Assembly: GCF_000423705.1 (NCBI RefSeq)
Contig: NZ_KE384082.1
Coordinates: 804,843-868,842 of the forward strand
Reading direction: 5' to 3'
Origin: Stappia stellulata DSM 5886
GTDB taxonomy: Bacteria; Pseudomonadota; Alphaproteobacteria; Rhizobiales; Stappiaceae
DNA length: 64,000 nt
Position 1 is the first letter of the stretch; each line of letters starts with the position of its first letter. The position numbers were made by a program, and so were the translations under genes. This document shows, in pieces, positions 46,101 to 55,377 of the stretch. Below the pieces are notes generated by a model, which did not search any database, was not told where the DNA came from, and was given only the letters and a program-made list of their open reading frames with translations.

Positions 46101-46274
46101 CGGAAAGCCCCCTGACGGACAGGTTCAAGGCGCGCAAGGCGACGTCTGGTCGAGTGCACAAGCCGACGACAGTCCCGGCACTGGAACAAAGCAGAGCGGT
46201 TTTGGAGGCGGCTCCCCCTATCGGACCAACGGCGCATCTGCGCGCGGGTCGGCATCGGGACGACAACCCGAAAA

Positions 46275-46350
46275 TGGCACCCCCAAGGGGACTCGAACCC
46301 CTGTTTCCGCCGTGAGAGGGCGGCGTCCTAGACCGCTAGACGATGGGGGC
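46275..46350 (-). tRNA. tRNA-Glu (CUC)
   Basis: On the minus strand a full cloverleaf: acceptor GCCCCCA pairs with TGGGGGT, the anticodon stem CCGCC/GGCGG holds loop CTCTCAC with anticodon CTC, and the T arm contains GGTTCGAGTCC. The 3' CCA is encoded. Confidence 0.97.
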
Positions 46351-46471
46351 ATCGCTGGTCTTCGACGAGAAGAAGCGCGGTATAGACCGGGGCGCTGACG
46401 AATGCAAGCGCCGAAAGCGACGAATTCGAAAGATGGTCCGAAGCCGTGGAAATCCGCCGCAACAGGCCGCC

Positions 46472-46828
46472 CTATCGCGCCACGAAGGCGGTCTCGCCGA
46501 GCACCGTGCCGGTCGTGGGGTCCAGAAACAGCAGCTTACTTGCCGCGCCCTCGCGCACCAGCAGGATCAGCCGTCCCTCCGCCAGCGCCATGCTTTCCAC
46601 GCGGCCGTCCTTGCCGATGGCAATGGTTGCGGCTATATCGCTTGCATCCGGCGGCGAGGCGCGGTCGGACAATCTGTAGATGATCGCCGCGAAAACCGCC
46701 ACGAAGCCGAGCGTCATGATCAGTCCGGACACGGCGAGCAGGCGTTTCAGTTTCGCCTGAAGACGTTCCGCGGCCGGGTCAAGCGGCGGCTCCGTCTGGC
46801 TGTCGTCGTCCAAACCCGGATGTGTCAT
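46472..46828 (-). CDS. Small single-pass membrane protein, unknown function
   Basis: Protein of 118 aa: an acidic N-terminus, a membrane helix LLAVSGLIMTLGFVAVFAAIIY and a beta-rich tail (IAIGKDGRVESMALAEGRLILLVREGAASKLLFLDPTTG). The ATG overlaps the start codon of the divergent rluD by 2 nt. No family recognised. Similar small proteins often lie next to rluD in alphaproteobacteria, but I cannot verify that here. Confidence 0.6.
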   Translation of the reverse strand: MTHPGLDDDSQTEPPLDPAAERLQAKLKRLLAVSGLIMTLGFVAVFAAIIYRLSDRASPPDASDIAATIAIGKDGRVESMALAEGRLILLVREGAASKLLFLDPTTGTVLGETAFVAR

Positions 46829-47870
46829 GTCGATGTCCACCAATGAAATGCCGGATTCCGGTCCGGCCGAAATCACCGCCGGCCCGCAGGATGCGGGCGT
46901 CCGTCTGGACGCCTGTCTGGCGCGGCACGTTCAGGATATCAGCCGCAACCGCATCCAGTCCCTGATCAGGGAAGGTCACGTGCGCGTCGGCGCGCGGACC
47001 ATAGTCGAGCCCAAATACAGGGTCAACGAAGGAGACGAACTCTCCCTCGACCTGCCGGAACCGGAGCCTGCGGAGCCCGAAGCCCAGGACATTCCCCTCG
47101 TCGTCGCCTATGAGGACGAGCACCTGATCGTCATCGACAAGCCGGCCGGACTGGTGGTTCACCCGGGCGCCGGCCATGCCAGCGGCACGCTCGTCAACGC
47201 CCTTCTGCACCATTGCGGCGACAGCCTGTCCGGCATCGGCGGCGTCAAGCGTCCGGGCATCGTCCACCGCCTCGACAAGGACACCAGCGGCCTGCTCGTT
47301 GTCGCCAAGACCGATGCCGCGCATCAGGGCCTGAGCGCGCAATTCGCCGATCACGGCCGCACCGGTCCGCTGGAGCGCGAGTACTCCGCGCTGGTCTGGG
47401 GCGCGCCCGCGCATCTGAAGGGCACGGTCGACGCCAATCTCGGCCGCTCCACCCACAATCGCCAGAAGATCGCCGTCTTCCGCTCCGGCGGGCGCAACGC
47501 CATCACCCATTGGCAGGTGCGCGAGCGCTTTCTGGAACCCGGACCGCAACCAAAGGGCGCGCCGCCGCTCGCCGCGCTGCTGACCTGCCGGCTGGAAACC
47601 GGCCGCACCCACCAGATCCGCGTTCACATGGCCCACATCGGCCACCCGCTGATCGGCGACGCCGACTATGGCGCGGGTTTTCGCACCAAGGCGACCCGCC
47701 TCGAAGAGCCTGCAAAGAGCATCGTCCAGGCCTTTACCCGCCAGGCGCTTCATGCCGGGCTGCTCGCCTTCGAGCACCCCGCGACCGGAGAAACGCTGCG
47801 CTTCGAAAGTCCCCGCCCGGACGACCTGGAAAGCCTGATCGGTGCATTTCGATCAATTTCCGCACTTTAA
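46827..47870 (+). CDS. rluD: 23S rRNA pseudouridine synthase (RluD type)
   Basis: Modifies uridines in helix 69 of 23S rRNA (347 aa). N-terminal S4 domain VRLDACLARHVQDISRNRIQSLIREGHVRVG; catalytic motif GIVHRLDKDTSGLLVVAKT with the essential Asp; and RTHQIRVHMAHIGHPLIGDADYG. There is no Shine-Dalgarno before ATG 46827 (nor before 46833), and its start codon overlaps that of the divergent gene, so its promoter must lie inside that gene or its message is leaderless. Confidence 0.92.
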   Translation: MSMSTNEMPDSGPAEITAGPQDAGVRLDACLARHVQDISRNRIQSLIREGHVRVGARTIVEPKYRVNEGDELSLDLPEPEPAEPEAQDIPLVVAYEDEHLIVIDKPAGLVVHPGAGHASGTLVNALLHHCGDSLSGIGGVKRPGIVHRLDKDTSGLLVVAKTDAAHQGLSAQFADHGRTGPLEREYSALVWGAPAHLKGTVDANLGRSTHNRQKIAVFRSGGRNAITHWQVRERFLEPGPQPKGAPPLAALLTCRLETGRTHQIRVHMAHIGHPLIGDADYGAGFRTKATRLEEPAKSIVQAFTRQALHAGLLAFEHPATGETLRFESPRPDDLESLIGAFRSISAL

Positions 47871-48025
47871 AATGCAAAATCAGGCCGTGTTTTCGTCAAT
47901 TTGATCCTTATATTGGGCATTGGCGTGCCGTTTGGGCGCCAACGGGGATGCCCTTTGATGGCGGCTTTGCGGGGATTTCTTCCCGATCGCGCCGGAGGGA
48001 TCACATTGGGAGAAAGGGTGCATTC

Positions 48026-48928
48026 ATGGCCCAGAATATTCCGGTTCTGAGTTCCGGTGAAGGCGGGCTCAGCCGATACCTGGACGAAATCCGCAGGTTC
48101 CCCATGCTGGAACCGCAAGAAGAATACATGCTGGCCAAGCGCTACAAGGAACATGAGGACCCGCAGGCGGCGGAGCGCCTCGTGACCTCGCATCTGCGCC
48201 TGGTCGCCAAGATCGCCATGGGCTATCGCGGCTACGGCCTGCCGATCTCCGAGGTCGTCTCGGAAGGCAACGTCGGGCTGATGCAGGCGGTCAAGCGCTT
48301 CGAGCCGGACAAGGGCTTCCGGCTTGCGACCTATGCCATGTGGTGGATCAAGGCCGCGATTCAGGAATACATCCTGCGCTCCTGGTCGCTGGTCAAGATG
48401 GGCACCACGGCGAGCCAGAAACGCCTGTTCTTCAACCTGCGCCGCCTCAAGGGCAAGATCCAGGCGCTGGAGGAAGGCGACCTGAAGCCGCATCAGGTCA
48501 GCGAGATCGCCACCAAGCTCGGCGTCAGCGAGACCGACGTGATCTCGATGAACCGCCGGCTCGCGGGCGACGCTTCGCTGAACTCGCCGATCCGCGCGGA
48601 AGCCGACAGCGGCGAATGGCAGGACTGGCTGGTCGACGAGAGCGAGAGCCAGGAAGCGCTCTACGCCAAGCAGGAAGAACTGGACATGCGCCGCAAGTTG
48701 CTCGGCGACGCGATGGACGTCCTCAACGAGCGCGAACGGCGGATCTTCGAGGCCCGGCGCCTGTCGGAAGACCCGATCACGCTGGAAGACCTGTCGGGCG
48801 AATTCGGCGTCAGCCGCGAGCGCGTCCGCCAGATCGAGGTTCGCGCGTTCGAAAAGGTCCAGAAGGCCGTGCGCCGCGGCGCCAAGGAACTCGAAAAGCG
48901 CCCGGCCGAACTCGCCGACCACAGCTGA
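48026..48928 (+). CDS. rpoH: Heat-shock sigma factor RpoH (sigma-32)
   Basis: Alternative sigma factor (300 aa). Region 2 RLVAKIAMGYRGYGLPISEVVSEGNVGLMQAVKRFEPDKGFRLATYAMWWIKAAIQEY, the RpoH box QKRLFFNLRRLKGKI and region 4 LSGEFGVSRERVRQIEVRAFEKVQKAVR are present. GGGAGAAAGGG precedes ATG 48026. The 155-bp upstream region is the only site for its promoter; I could not identify one with confidence. Alphaproteobacteria often carry a second rpoH, which is not visible here. Confidence 0.95.
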   Translation: MAQNIPVLSSGEGGLSRYLDEIRRFPMLEPQEEYMLAKRYKEHEDPQAAERLVTSHLRLVAKIAMGYRGYGLPISEVVSEGNVGLMQAVKRFEPDKGFRLATYAMWWIKAAIQEYILRSWSLVKMGTTASQKRLFFNLRRLKGKIQALEEGDLKPHQVSEIATKLGVSETDVISMNRRLAGDASLNSPIRAEADSGEWQDWLVDESESQEALYAKQEELDMRRKLLGDAMDVLNERERRIFEARRLSEDPITLEDLSGEFGVSRERVRQIEVRAFEKVQKAVRRGAKELEKRPAELADHS

Positions 48929-48979
48929 CCCAGACCCGCGCATCTCACTGCCGGAAAAATTCGGCGCTTGCCGCATCAT

Positions 48980-49013
48980 CGCCCCGTCTCCTTGCAGGAG
49001 GCGGGGCGTTTTT
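48980..49013 (+). terminator. Rho-independent terminator of rpoH
   Basis: CGCCCCG-t-CTCC pairs with GGAG-g-CGGGGCG, followed by T5, 52 bp after the rpoH stop. Confidence 0.9.
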
Positions 49014-49105
49014 CTAACGTGACTCCCACGCGTCTTCCGCGCCGACCCCGGAGGCGGGACGCGAGACCCCGGGAGATGCCGCGCGGTGCCGAAAGCCAAC
49101 AGCAA

Positions 49106-51292
49106 ATGCGGATGAGCAGCCGCAAGCACCTCGCCGTCGCGGGCGTGGCGGGCGCTTTCCTGCTGCTGGTGACGCTGTTGCGCGCGATAGATCCGGCCTT
49201 CGTGGAGGCCATCCGTCTCATGGGTTTCGACACCTATCAGCGCCTTTGGCCGCGCGAAACGGGCGACTACCCCGTGCGCATCGTCGACATCGACGAACGC
49301 GCGCTTGCCGAACACGGGCAATGGCCCTGGCGGCGCGACACGCTCGCCGAACTGACCGATGCGCTGGCAGAGATGGGGGCGGCGGTCGTTGCCTATGACG
49401 TCATCTTCGCCGAGCCCGACCGCTTGTCCCCCCACCGCTACCTGCCCGCGCTTGAGGAGACACCCGAGCTCAAGGCCCTGACCCTGCCGGACACCGATGC
49501 GATCTTCGCCGACGCGATCGCGCGCATGCCGGTGGTGCTCGGCTACGGCCTGCGCTCCGATGCCAACGGCGACACCCCGACCACCAAGGCCGGGTTCGCC
49601 CATGCCGGCAGCAATCCCGTTGCCGCCCTGCCCGCCTTTCCCTCTGCGCTCAAAAGCCTCGACAGCCTGGAAGCACCGGCCGCCGGAAGTGGCAGCCTGA
49701 GCTTGTCGGCGCGCGACACCTCCGGGATCGTGCGCCGCATTCCGATGCTCGTGACAAACGGCGAGACGCTCTATCCCTCGCTGTCGATGGAGGCGCTGCG
49801 CGTCGCGCAAGGGGCCAGCGGCTACATCGTGCGCAGTGCCGACGCAAGCGGCGAACTCGATGTCGGGACCGCCGCCGTCACCGAAATCAAGGTCGGCGCG
49901 CTCCCCTTTCCCACCACCGCCCTTGGCGAACTCTGGGTCTATTTCAACGCCGACCGCCCGGATCGCTACATTTCGGCCGCCGACGTGCTCGATCCCGGAA
50001 AACGCGACGGTCTGCGCGCCCGGGTCGAGGGCCGGATCATCTATGTCGGCACTTCGTCGATCGGCCTGTTCGATATCCGAACCACGCCGCTCGGCGAACT
50101 TGTCCCCGGCGTCTCGGTGCATGCCCAGGCCACCGAGCAGATCCTCTCCGGCGATTTTCTGAAGCGACCCGACTGGGCCTATGGCACCGAGATCATCGCG
50201 ACTTTCGCAATCGGACTGATCGTCATCGCCCTTGTCCTTGCCTTTGGTGCCGGATGGGCCGCGCTGATCGGCGGGGTGATCGCCGCCGCGCTCTATGCCG
50301 GTGCGGCCTATCTGTTTCGCGCGCAGGGGCTTCTGCTCGATCCGGTCTACCCCGCAGCCGCGAACCTTTTCGTTTATGCAGCGGCGACCGCCCTGCTCTA
50401 TGTGCTGACGGAACGGGAAAAGCAGTTCGTGCGCACCGCCTTCGGCCAGTATCTCGCACCCGAAATGGTGCGCCGTCTGGAAAGCGCGCCAGACACGCTG
50501 AAGCTTGGCGGCGAAATGCGCGACATGACGATCCTTTTCATGGACGTGCGCGGGTTCACCCCGATTTCCGAACAGCTGACGCCGGAGGAGGTGGTCGCCT
50601 TTTTGAACGTACTGCTTTCGCCGCTCAGCGAGGAGATCCAGCGCCACGGCGGGACCATCGACAAATACATCGGCGACAGCATCATGGCCTTCTGGAACGC
50701 CCCGATGAAAGTGGAGGACCATGCCCGCAAGGCGGCCCGGGCCGCGCTTTCGATGGTCGAGGCGGTCGACGCGTTGAACGCCAGCGATGCCTTCGGCTTC
50801 AAGGCGCGGAACATGCCGCAAAAAACCGTCCAGATCGGTGTCGGACTGAACAGCGGACAGGCCTGCGTCGGCAACATGGGATCGAGCCGCCGGTTCAACT
50901 ACTCCGTGATCGGCGATGCGGTGAACATCGCGGCCCGGATCGAATCGAGCTGCAAGGCAGTCGGCGCGGACTGCGTCGTCTCGGAGGCGACCGCCCTTGC
51001 CGCGCCAGATTTTGCGCTGCTGGAGGCCGACGCCATTCCATTGAAGGGCAAGAGCGTGCCGATCCGCCTCTTCGCACTCGCCGGCGATCCCGCCTATGCC
51101 GCAACGCCTGCCTTTGCGGCGCTTTCTTCCGCGCACGCCGGGATGATGAGTGCGATCAGAGCAGAGGATGCCTCCGCCGCCCGCGCTGCGCTGGATGCCT
51201 GCCGTGCCGGGGCGCCGGCGCATCTCTCAACCTTCTACGACCGCTTCGCGGAGCGGATCGCCGCATTGGCGCCAACCTCCCCCGCATCGTGA
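49106..51292 (+). CDS. CHASE2-domain class III adenylate/guanylate cyclase
   Basis: Membrane cyclase (728 aa) making cAMP or cGMP in response to an extracytoplasmic signal. An N-terminal TM precedes a CHASE2 sensor (VRIVDIDERALAEHGQWPWRRD; IYVGTSSIGLFDIRTTPLGELVPGVSVHAQATEQIL), then about three TM helices, then the cyclase domain. Metal-binding Asp residues are in MDVRGFTPISEQLTPEEVVAFLN and DKYIGDSIMAFWNAP; VIGDAVNIAARIE supplies the transition-state Asn and Arg, so it should be active. ATG 49106 lacks a good ribosome site; 49076 has GGGAG directly adjacent. Confidence 0.88.
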   Translation: MRMSSRKHLAVAGVAGAFLLLVTLLRAIDPAFVEAIRLMGFDTYQRLWPRETGDYPVRIVDIDERALAEHGQWPWRRDTLAELTDALAEMGAAVVAYDVIFAEPDRLSPHRYLPALEETPELKALTLPDTDAIFADAIARMPVVLGYGLRSDANGDTPTTKAGFAHAGSNPVAALPAFPSALKSLDSLEAPAAGSGSLSLSARDTSGIVRRIPMLVTNGETLYPSLSMEALRVAQGASGYIVRSADASGELDVGTAAVTEIKVGALPFPTTALGELWVYFNADRPDRYISAADVLDPGKRDGLRARVEGRIIYVGTSSIGLFDIRTTPLGELVPGVSVHAQATEQILSGDFLKRPDWAYGTEIIATFAIGLIVIALVLAFGAGWAALIGGVIAAALYAGAAYLFRAQGLLLDPVYPAAANLFVYAAATALLYVLTEREKQFVRTAFGQYLAPEMVRRLESAPDTLKLGGEMRDMTILFMDVRGFTPISEQLTPEEVVAFLNVLLSPLSEEIQRHGGTIDKYIGDSIMAFWNAPMKVEDHARKAARAALSMVEAVDALNASDAFGFKARNMPQKTVQIGVGLNSGQACVGNMGSSRRFNYSVIGDAVNIAARIESSCKAVGADCVVSEATALAAPDFALLEADAIPLKGKSVPIRLFALAGDPAYAATPAFAALSSAHAGMMSAIRAEDASAARAALDACRAGAPAHLSTFYDRFAERIAALAPTSPAS

Positions 51293-51304
51293 TGCGACGC
51301 AGGA

Positions 51305-52246
51305 TCAGAAGCCCTCGCCGCCTGATTTCGACGCGGGCCGGTCACGCAACGCGAACAGTTTGAACACCCGCCCGTCGAGCACGCACAGACCCGCGAGCAG
51401 GATTGCCATGCCGGCAAACTGAAGGCCGGAAAGCGCCTCGCCGAGAAACGCCACACCGATCGCGGTCGCGGTCACGGGCACGAGCAGGGTGACCAGCGAG
51501 GCATTGGTCGCCCCGGCCTCGCGCAAAAGGCGAAAATAGATCAGATAGGCAAACGCCGTGCACAGGACGCCGAGCAGCGCCATGGCGACCCAGCCCTGCA
51601 CGCTCGTCTCAGCCAGGCTCCACCCCGCTCCCTGCCAGGCCGATGCCTGCCAGAAGGCCAGGGGCGCCATCAACAGCGTCGAGCCGGTCAACTGGCCTGC
51701 GGCCGCGACCAGAATGGACACCCCGGAAAACCGGCGGGCGAAGGTCGCGGCAAAGGCATAGGACAGCGCAGCCCCCAGAAACAGCATCTTTGCCCACAAG
51801 GGCTCCGTCCCGATGCCGAAAAGACCCGGCGACAGAAGGACGGCGACCCCGGCAAAGCCGAGCGCGATGCCTGCCACGCGATTGGCCTTGAGGACCTCCT
51901 GCGAAAACACGACGGAGGCCACGATGACGGTGAAAATCGGTGTCGTCGCATTGAGGATCGAGGCAAGGCTCGCGCTCACCTCGGTCTGCCCCCAGAAAAT
52001 CAGCGAGAAGGGAATAGCGTTGTTCAGGAGCCCCATTGCCAGAAACGCGAGGAGCATGTCGGGAGCCAGGGGGAACCGCAGCCCCCGGAGCCGCAGGATG
52101 ATGTGCAGGACAACGGCTGCGATCGCGACGCGGGCGAACACGAGAACGAGGGGCGGGATTTCCGCGACCGCAAGCTTTGCAAGCGGAAAGGTGCCGCCCC
52201 AGATCAGGGCAAGCAAGCACAACAACGACCAGTTCTTCAGGCTCAT
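51305..52246 (-). CDS. EamA/DMT family transporter
   Basis: Ten-helix drug/metabolite transporter (313 aa) with two EamA repeats: LLCLLALIWGGTFPLAKLAVAEIPPLVLVFARV in the first and GVLCTAFAYLIYFRLLREAGATNASLVTLLVPVTA in the second. Substrate unknown (metabolites, amino acids or drugs). ATG 52246 was chosen because the sequence upstream is not hydrophobic. It is divergent from an MFS gene, with repeats between them. Confidence 0.85.
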   Translation of the reverse strand: MSLKNWSLLCLLALIWGGTFPLAKLAVAEIPPLVLVFARVAIAAVVLHIILRLRGLRFPLAPDMLLAFLAMGLLNNAIPFSLIFWGQTEVSASLASILNATTPIFTVIVASVVFSQEVLKANRVAGIALGFAGVAVLLSPGLFGIGTEPLWAKMLFLGAALSYAFAATFARRFSGVSILVAAAGQLTGSTLLMAPLAFWQASAWQGAGWSLAETSVQGWVAMALLGVLCTAFAYLIYFRLLREAGATNASLVTLLVPVTATAIGVAFLGEALSGLQFAGMAILLAGLCVLDGRVFKLFALRDRPASKSGGEGF

Positions 52247-52338
52247 GAGGGTCAGTCCCGGCAATGGCGGTCTCTGCGCCAGGAGCGCAGAACGGATGTG
52301 AGCGATAACACCCGCTGCCGCAGAGCGACACCCGGTTT

Positions 52339-52390
52339 GCGAGCGAACCGCTCGCCTGCACCCAGTACAATGGCCACCCAGTGCAATGGC
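52339..52390. repeat. Inverted repeat plus tandem 16-bp repeats between divergent transporters
   Basis: GCGAGCG-AAC-CGCTCGC (52339-52355) is a perfect inverted repeat. It is followed at once by two tandem copies of CACCCAGTRCAATGGC (52359-52374 and 52375-52390; A versus G at one place). They sit mid-way in the 274-bp divergent region and look like operator sites. Confidence 0.5.
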
Positions 52391-52520
52391 TTCCGGCGAA
52401 AGCCGCCGCTCAATCCTCCTTGTCCCGGCCGTCAATCCCGGTCAGGATCGACATTTGCACCTTCCTGCCAGCGGCCCGGATCTCAAGGCCCGCTCTCCCA
52501 CGAAAAGCTGTTTGTCCCGG

Positions 52521-53792
52521 ATGCCTGACAGCCCCGCACAGATCCCTTCGCGCCCGCTGCTCGCTCGGCTGGTCCCGCTGCTGTTGGCGGCCGCACTCCT
52601 GCTTGGCGCCAACGGCCTGGCGATGACCGTGATCGCTGTCCGGGCCCGCGACGGCGGATTGTCGGACACGATGATCGGCCTGTTCGGCTCCGCCTATTAC
52701 GCAGGCTTTATCGCAAGCGTTTTGCTGGCGCCCGGGCTGATACGCCGCGTCGGCCACATCCGCGTCTTCACGGCGCTCGCCTCGCTCGGCGCGATTGCCG
52801 TCCTGGCCCTCCTGCTGAGCGAGCCGGGACCCGCCTGGACCGGATTGCGTTTCCTGAGCGGGGCGGCGTTCTGCGGCACCGCGATGGTGCTGGAAAGCTG
52901 GTTGAACGCGCTTGCCTCCAATTCCGAGCGCGGCCGGATCCTGAGTGTCTACCGGATCGTCGATCTGGCAGCTGTCACGGGCGGCCAGTTTCTGCTGCCG
53001 GCCTTCGGCGCCAACGGAACGGAGATCCTCGCCATCATCGCCCTGCTGTTTTGCGGCGCCCTGATCCCGGTCTCGCTGGCGCGCGAGGACAATCCGCCGA
53101 TGGTCGAAAACCCCGGGCCGGTGAACTATTTCGCGCTTTGGGCGATCTCTCCGGTCGCCGCCGTCGGCTGCCTGACCATCGGCCTGACCAACGGTGCCTT
53201 CCGCACCGTGGGACCGGTCTACGCCCAGGCCGTCGGCCTCGACACCGAAAGCCTCGCCTTCTTCATCAGCCTGTGGGTGATCGCGGGCGCGCTGTTCCAG
53301 TACCCGCTCGGATGGGCCTCCGACCGGACCGACCGGCGCTACGTCCTGCTGCTGGCGACCGCGGGCGCCGGTCTGTCCTGCGCGCTTCTTGCCGGCGTCG
53401 TCTCGCCGATGGCGATCTTCATCGGCGGCTTTCTCTTCGGCGGTTTCGCCCTTCCGCTCTATTCCCTGTCGGCCGCGCACGCAAACGACCATGCGCGTCC
53501 CGGACAATTCGTCGAACTGGCCGCGGGTCTGACCATGTTTTTCGCCATCGGCGCGATGACCGGACCGCTTGTCGCCTCGCTTGTGATGGACCGTTTTGGC
53601 CCCTCGGCGTTTTTCGTCTATACGTCCGTCCTGCACTTGGCCTTCGTCGGCTTTGTGATCCTGCGGCTGAGCGCACGCAGGGCCGTTCCGGCGGATCGCC
53701 GCAAGCGGTTTGTCTGGCTTTTGCGCAACTCTCCGGCGATCTTTCGCCTCGCCCGAACGGGACGCAAACGGATACGAAAGCGGCAACCCTGA
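52521..53792 (+). CDS. MFS transporter, unknown substrate
   Basis: Twelve-helix transporter (423 aa): LVPLLLAAALLLGANGLAMTVIAVRARDGGLSDTMIGLFGSAYYAGF at the N-terminus and WASDRTDRRYVLLLATAGAGLSCALL as motif A of the second half. The tail is very basic (RLARTGRKRIRKRQP). The type resembles YcaD/CynX-like MFS proteins. The ATG at 52521 is weakly supported, with no clear Shine-Dalgarno. Confidence 0.78.
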   Translation: MPDSPAQIPSRPLLARLVPLLLAAALLLGANGLAMTVIAVRARDGGLSDTMIGLFGSAYYAGFIASVLLAPGLIRRVGHIRVFTALASLGAIAVLALLLSEPGPAWTGLRFLSGAAFCGTAMVLESWLNALASNSERGRILSVYRIVDLAAVTGGQFLLPAFGANGTEILAIIALLFCGALIPVSLAREDNPPMVENPGPVNYFALWAISPVAAVGCLTIGLTNGAFRTVGPVYAQAVGLDTESLAFFISLWVIAGALFQYPLGWASDRTDRRYVLLLATAGAGLSCALLAGVVSPMAIFIGGFLFGGFALPLYSLSAAHANDHARPGQFVELAAGLTMFFAIGAMTGPLVASLVMDRFGPSAFFVYTSVLHLAFVGFVILRLSARRAVPADRRKRFVWLLRNSPAIFRLARTGRKRIRKRQP

Positions 53793-53871
53793 AAAACCGC
53801 CAGACAAAGCGCGCATTTCCCGGCGAAGGACTCGTCAGCGCGGACTGGCTTGGGTATAGTCCGCGCGCTCT

Positions 53872-53895
53872 CCCCGGTTCGCAGGCCGGGGATTT
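53872..53895 (+). terminator. Terminator of the MFS gene
   Basis: CCCCGG-N8-CCGGGG (53872-53891) followed by ATTTTC, 80 bp after the MFS stop and 130 bp before purA. Confidence 0.6.
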
Positions 53896-54025
53896 TCGTG
53901 TGCGCGGGCATGCGCCTCGCACCGGCTTTTTCGTGCATGCGGTGATCAACCGCGCAGTGGCTTTTTTCGCGCGGACGACACCCGCGCAGACCGGCTGAAA
54001 CGCCTTTTGAAGGAACGCGAATACC

Positions 54026-55318
54026 ATGGCCAATGTCGTCGTCGTCGGATCGCAGTGGGGAGACGAGGGAAAAGGCAAGATCGTCGACTGGCTCTCCGAG
54101 CAGGCCGACGTCGTCGTCCGCTTCCAGGGCGGACACAACGCAGGCCACACGCTTGTGATCGACGGGGTCAGCTACAAGCTGTCGCTGCTGCCCTCCGGCG
54201 TGGTGCGTGGCAAGCTCTCCGTGATCGGCAACGGCGTCGTGATCGACCCGCATGCGCTGGTCGCCGAGATCGCGCGTCTGGCCGACCAGGGCGTGACCGT
54301 CTCGCCGGAAACGCTTGTGATCGCCGGCAATGCGACGCTGATTCTCTCGCTGCACCGTGAACTCGACGCCCTGCGCGAGAACGCGGCCACAGCCGGCACC
54401 AAGATCGGCACCACCAAGCGCGGCATCGGTCCGGCCTATGAAGACAAGGTCGGCCGCCGCGCGGTGCGCGTCATGGATCTTGCGAACCTGAAGACGCTGC
54501 CGGCCAAGATCGAGCGCCTTCTCACCCATCATAACGCGCTGCGGCGCGGTCTGGGCGAACCCGAAATCGACCCCGCCACCATCTTCTCGGAGCTGGAAAC
54601 GGTCGCGGAAGCGCTTCTGCCCTACATGGGCACGGTCTGGACGCTGCTCGACACCGCACGACGGGAAGGCAAGCGCATCCTGTTCGAAGGCGCGCAGGGT
54701 ACGCTGCTCGACATCGACCATGGCACCTATCCCTTCGTGACGTCGTCCAACACGGTGTCGGGCCAGGCAGCCGCCGGCAGCGGCCTCGGCCCCGGTGCCG
54801 TCGGCTATGTTCTGGGCATCACCAAGGCCTATACGACCCGCGTCGGCGAAGGCCCCTTCCCGACAGAGCAGGACAATGAGGTCGGCAATTTTCTGGGCAC
54901 GCGCGGCCACGAGTTCGGCACGGTCACGGGTCGCAAGCGCCGCTGCGGCTGGTTCGACGCCGTGCTGGTGCGCCAGACCTGCTGCATCAACGGCATTCAT
55001 GGAATCGCGCTGACAAAGCTTGACGTTCTGGACGGGCTGGACGAAATCAAGATCTGTGTCGCCTATGAACTTGACGGCGAGCGGATCGACCACCTGCCGG
55101 CCTCCCAGGGCGCGCAGGCACGGGTGAAGCCGATCTATGAAACCCTTCCCGGGTGGAAGGAATCGACCGAAGGTGCGCGCAGCTGGGCGGATCTTCCCGC
55201 ACAAGCTGTGAAATACGTTCGTCATGTGGAGGAACTGATCGGGGCGCCGGTTGCGCTGCTGTCGACCTCACCCGAACGAGATGACACAATCCTTGTCCAG
55301 AATCCGTTTCAGGATTAA
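54026..55318 (+). CDS. purA: Adenylosuccinate synthetase
   Basis: GTP-dependent step from IMP to adenylosuccinate in AMP synthesis (430 aa). [16 protein letters not shown] and [10 protein letters not shown] carry the GTP and IMP sites; [42 protein letters not shown] and [14 protein letters not shown] are further family blocks. AAGGAACG precedes ATG 54026. Length is normal. Confidence 0.97.
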   Translation: MANVVVVGSQWGDEGKGKIVDWLSEQADVVVRFQGGHNAGHTLVIDGVSYKLSLLPSGVVRGKLSVIGNGVVIDPHALVAEIARLADQGVTVSPETLVIAGNATLILSLHRELDALRENAATAGTKIGTTKRGIGPAYEDKVGRRAVRVMDLANLKTLPAKIERLLTHHNALRRGLGEPEIDPATIFSELETVAEALLPYMGTVWTLLDTARREGKRILFEGAQGTLLDIDHGTYPFVTSSNTVSGQAAAGSGLGPGAVGYVLGITKAYTTRVGEGPFPTEQDNEVGNFLGTRGHEFGTVTGRKRRCGWFDAVLVRQTCCINGIHGIALTKLDVLDGLDEIKICVAYELDGERIDHLPASQGAQARVKPIYETLPGWKESTEGARSWADLPAQAVKYVRHVEELIGAPVALLSTSPERDDTILVQNPFQD

Positions 55319-55377
55319 GGCTTAAACAGGGTCCGCGAGTCGCGGCGGATCCGCTGCGGCGACGGCGAGTTGAGCAT

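Noticed and set aside
47871-48025. Sigma-32 or sigma-70 promoter of rpoH around TTATAT at 47907
   Set aside because: No acceptable -35 element lies at the right distance on the plus strand.
47867-51223. A 1,118-codon open frame antisense to rpoH and the cyclase gene
   Set aside because: Its sequence is the Arg/Gly/His/Asp-rich type produced opposite GC-rich genes. The plus-strand genes have complete family motifs.
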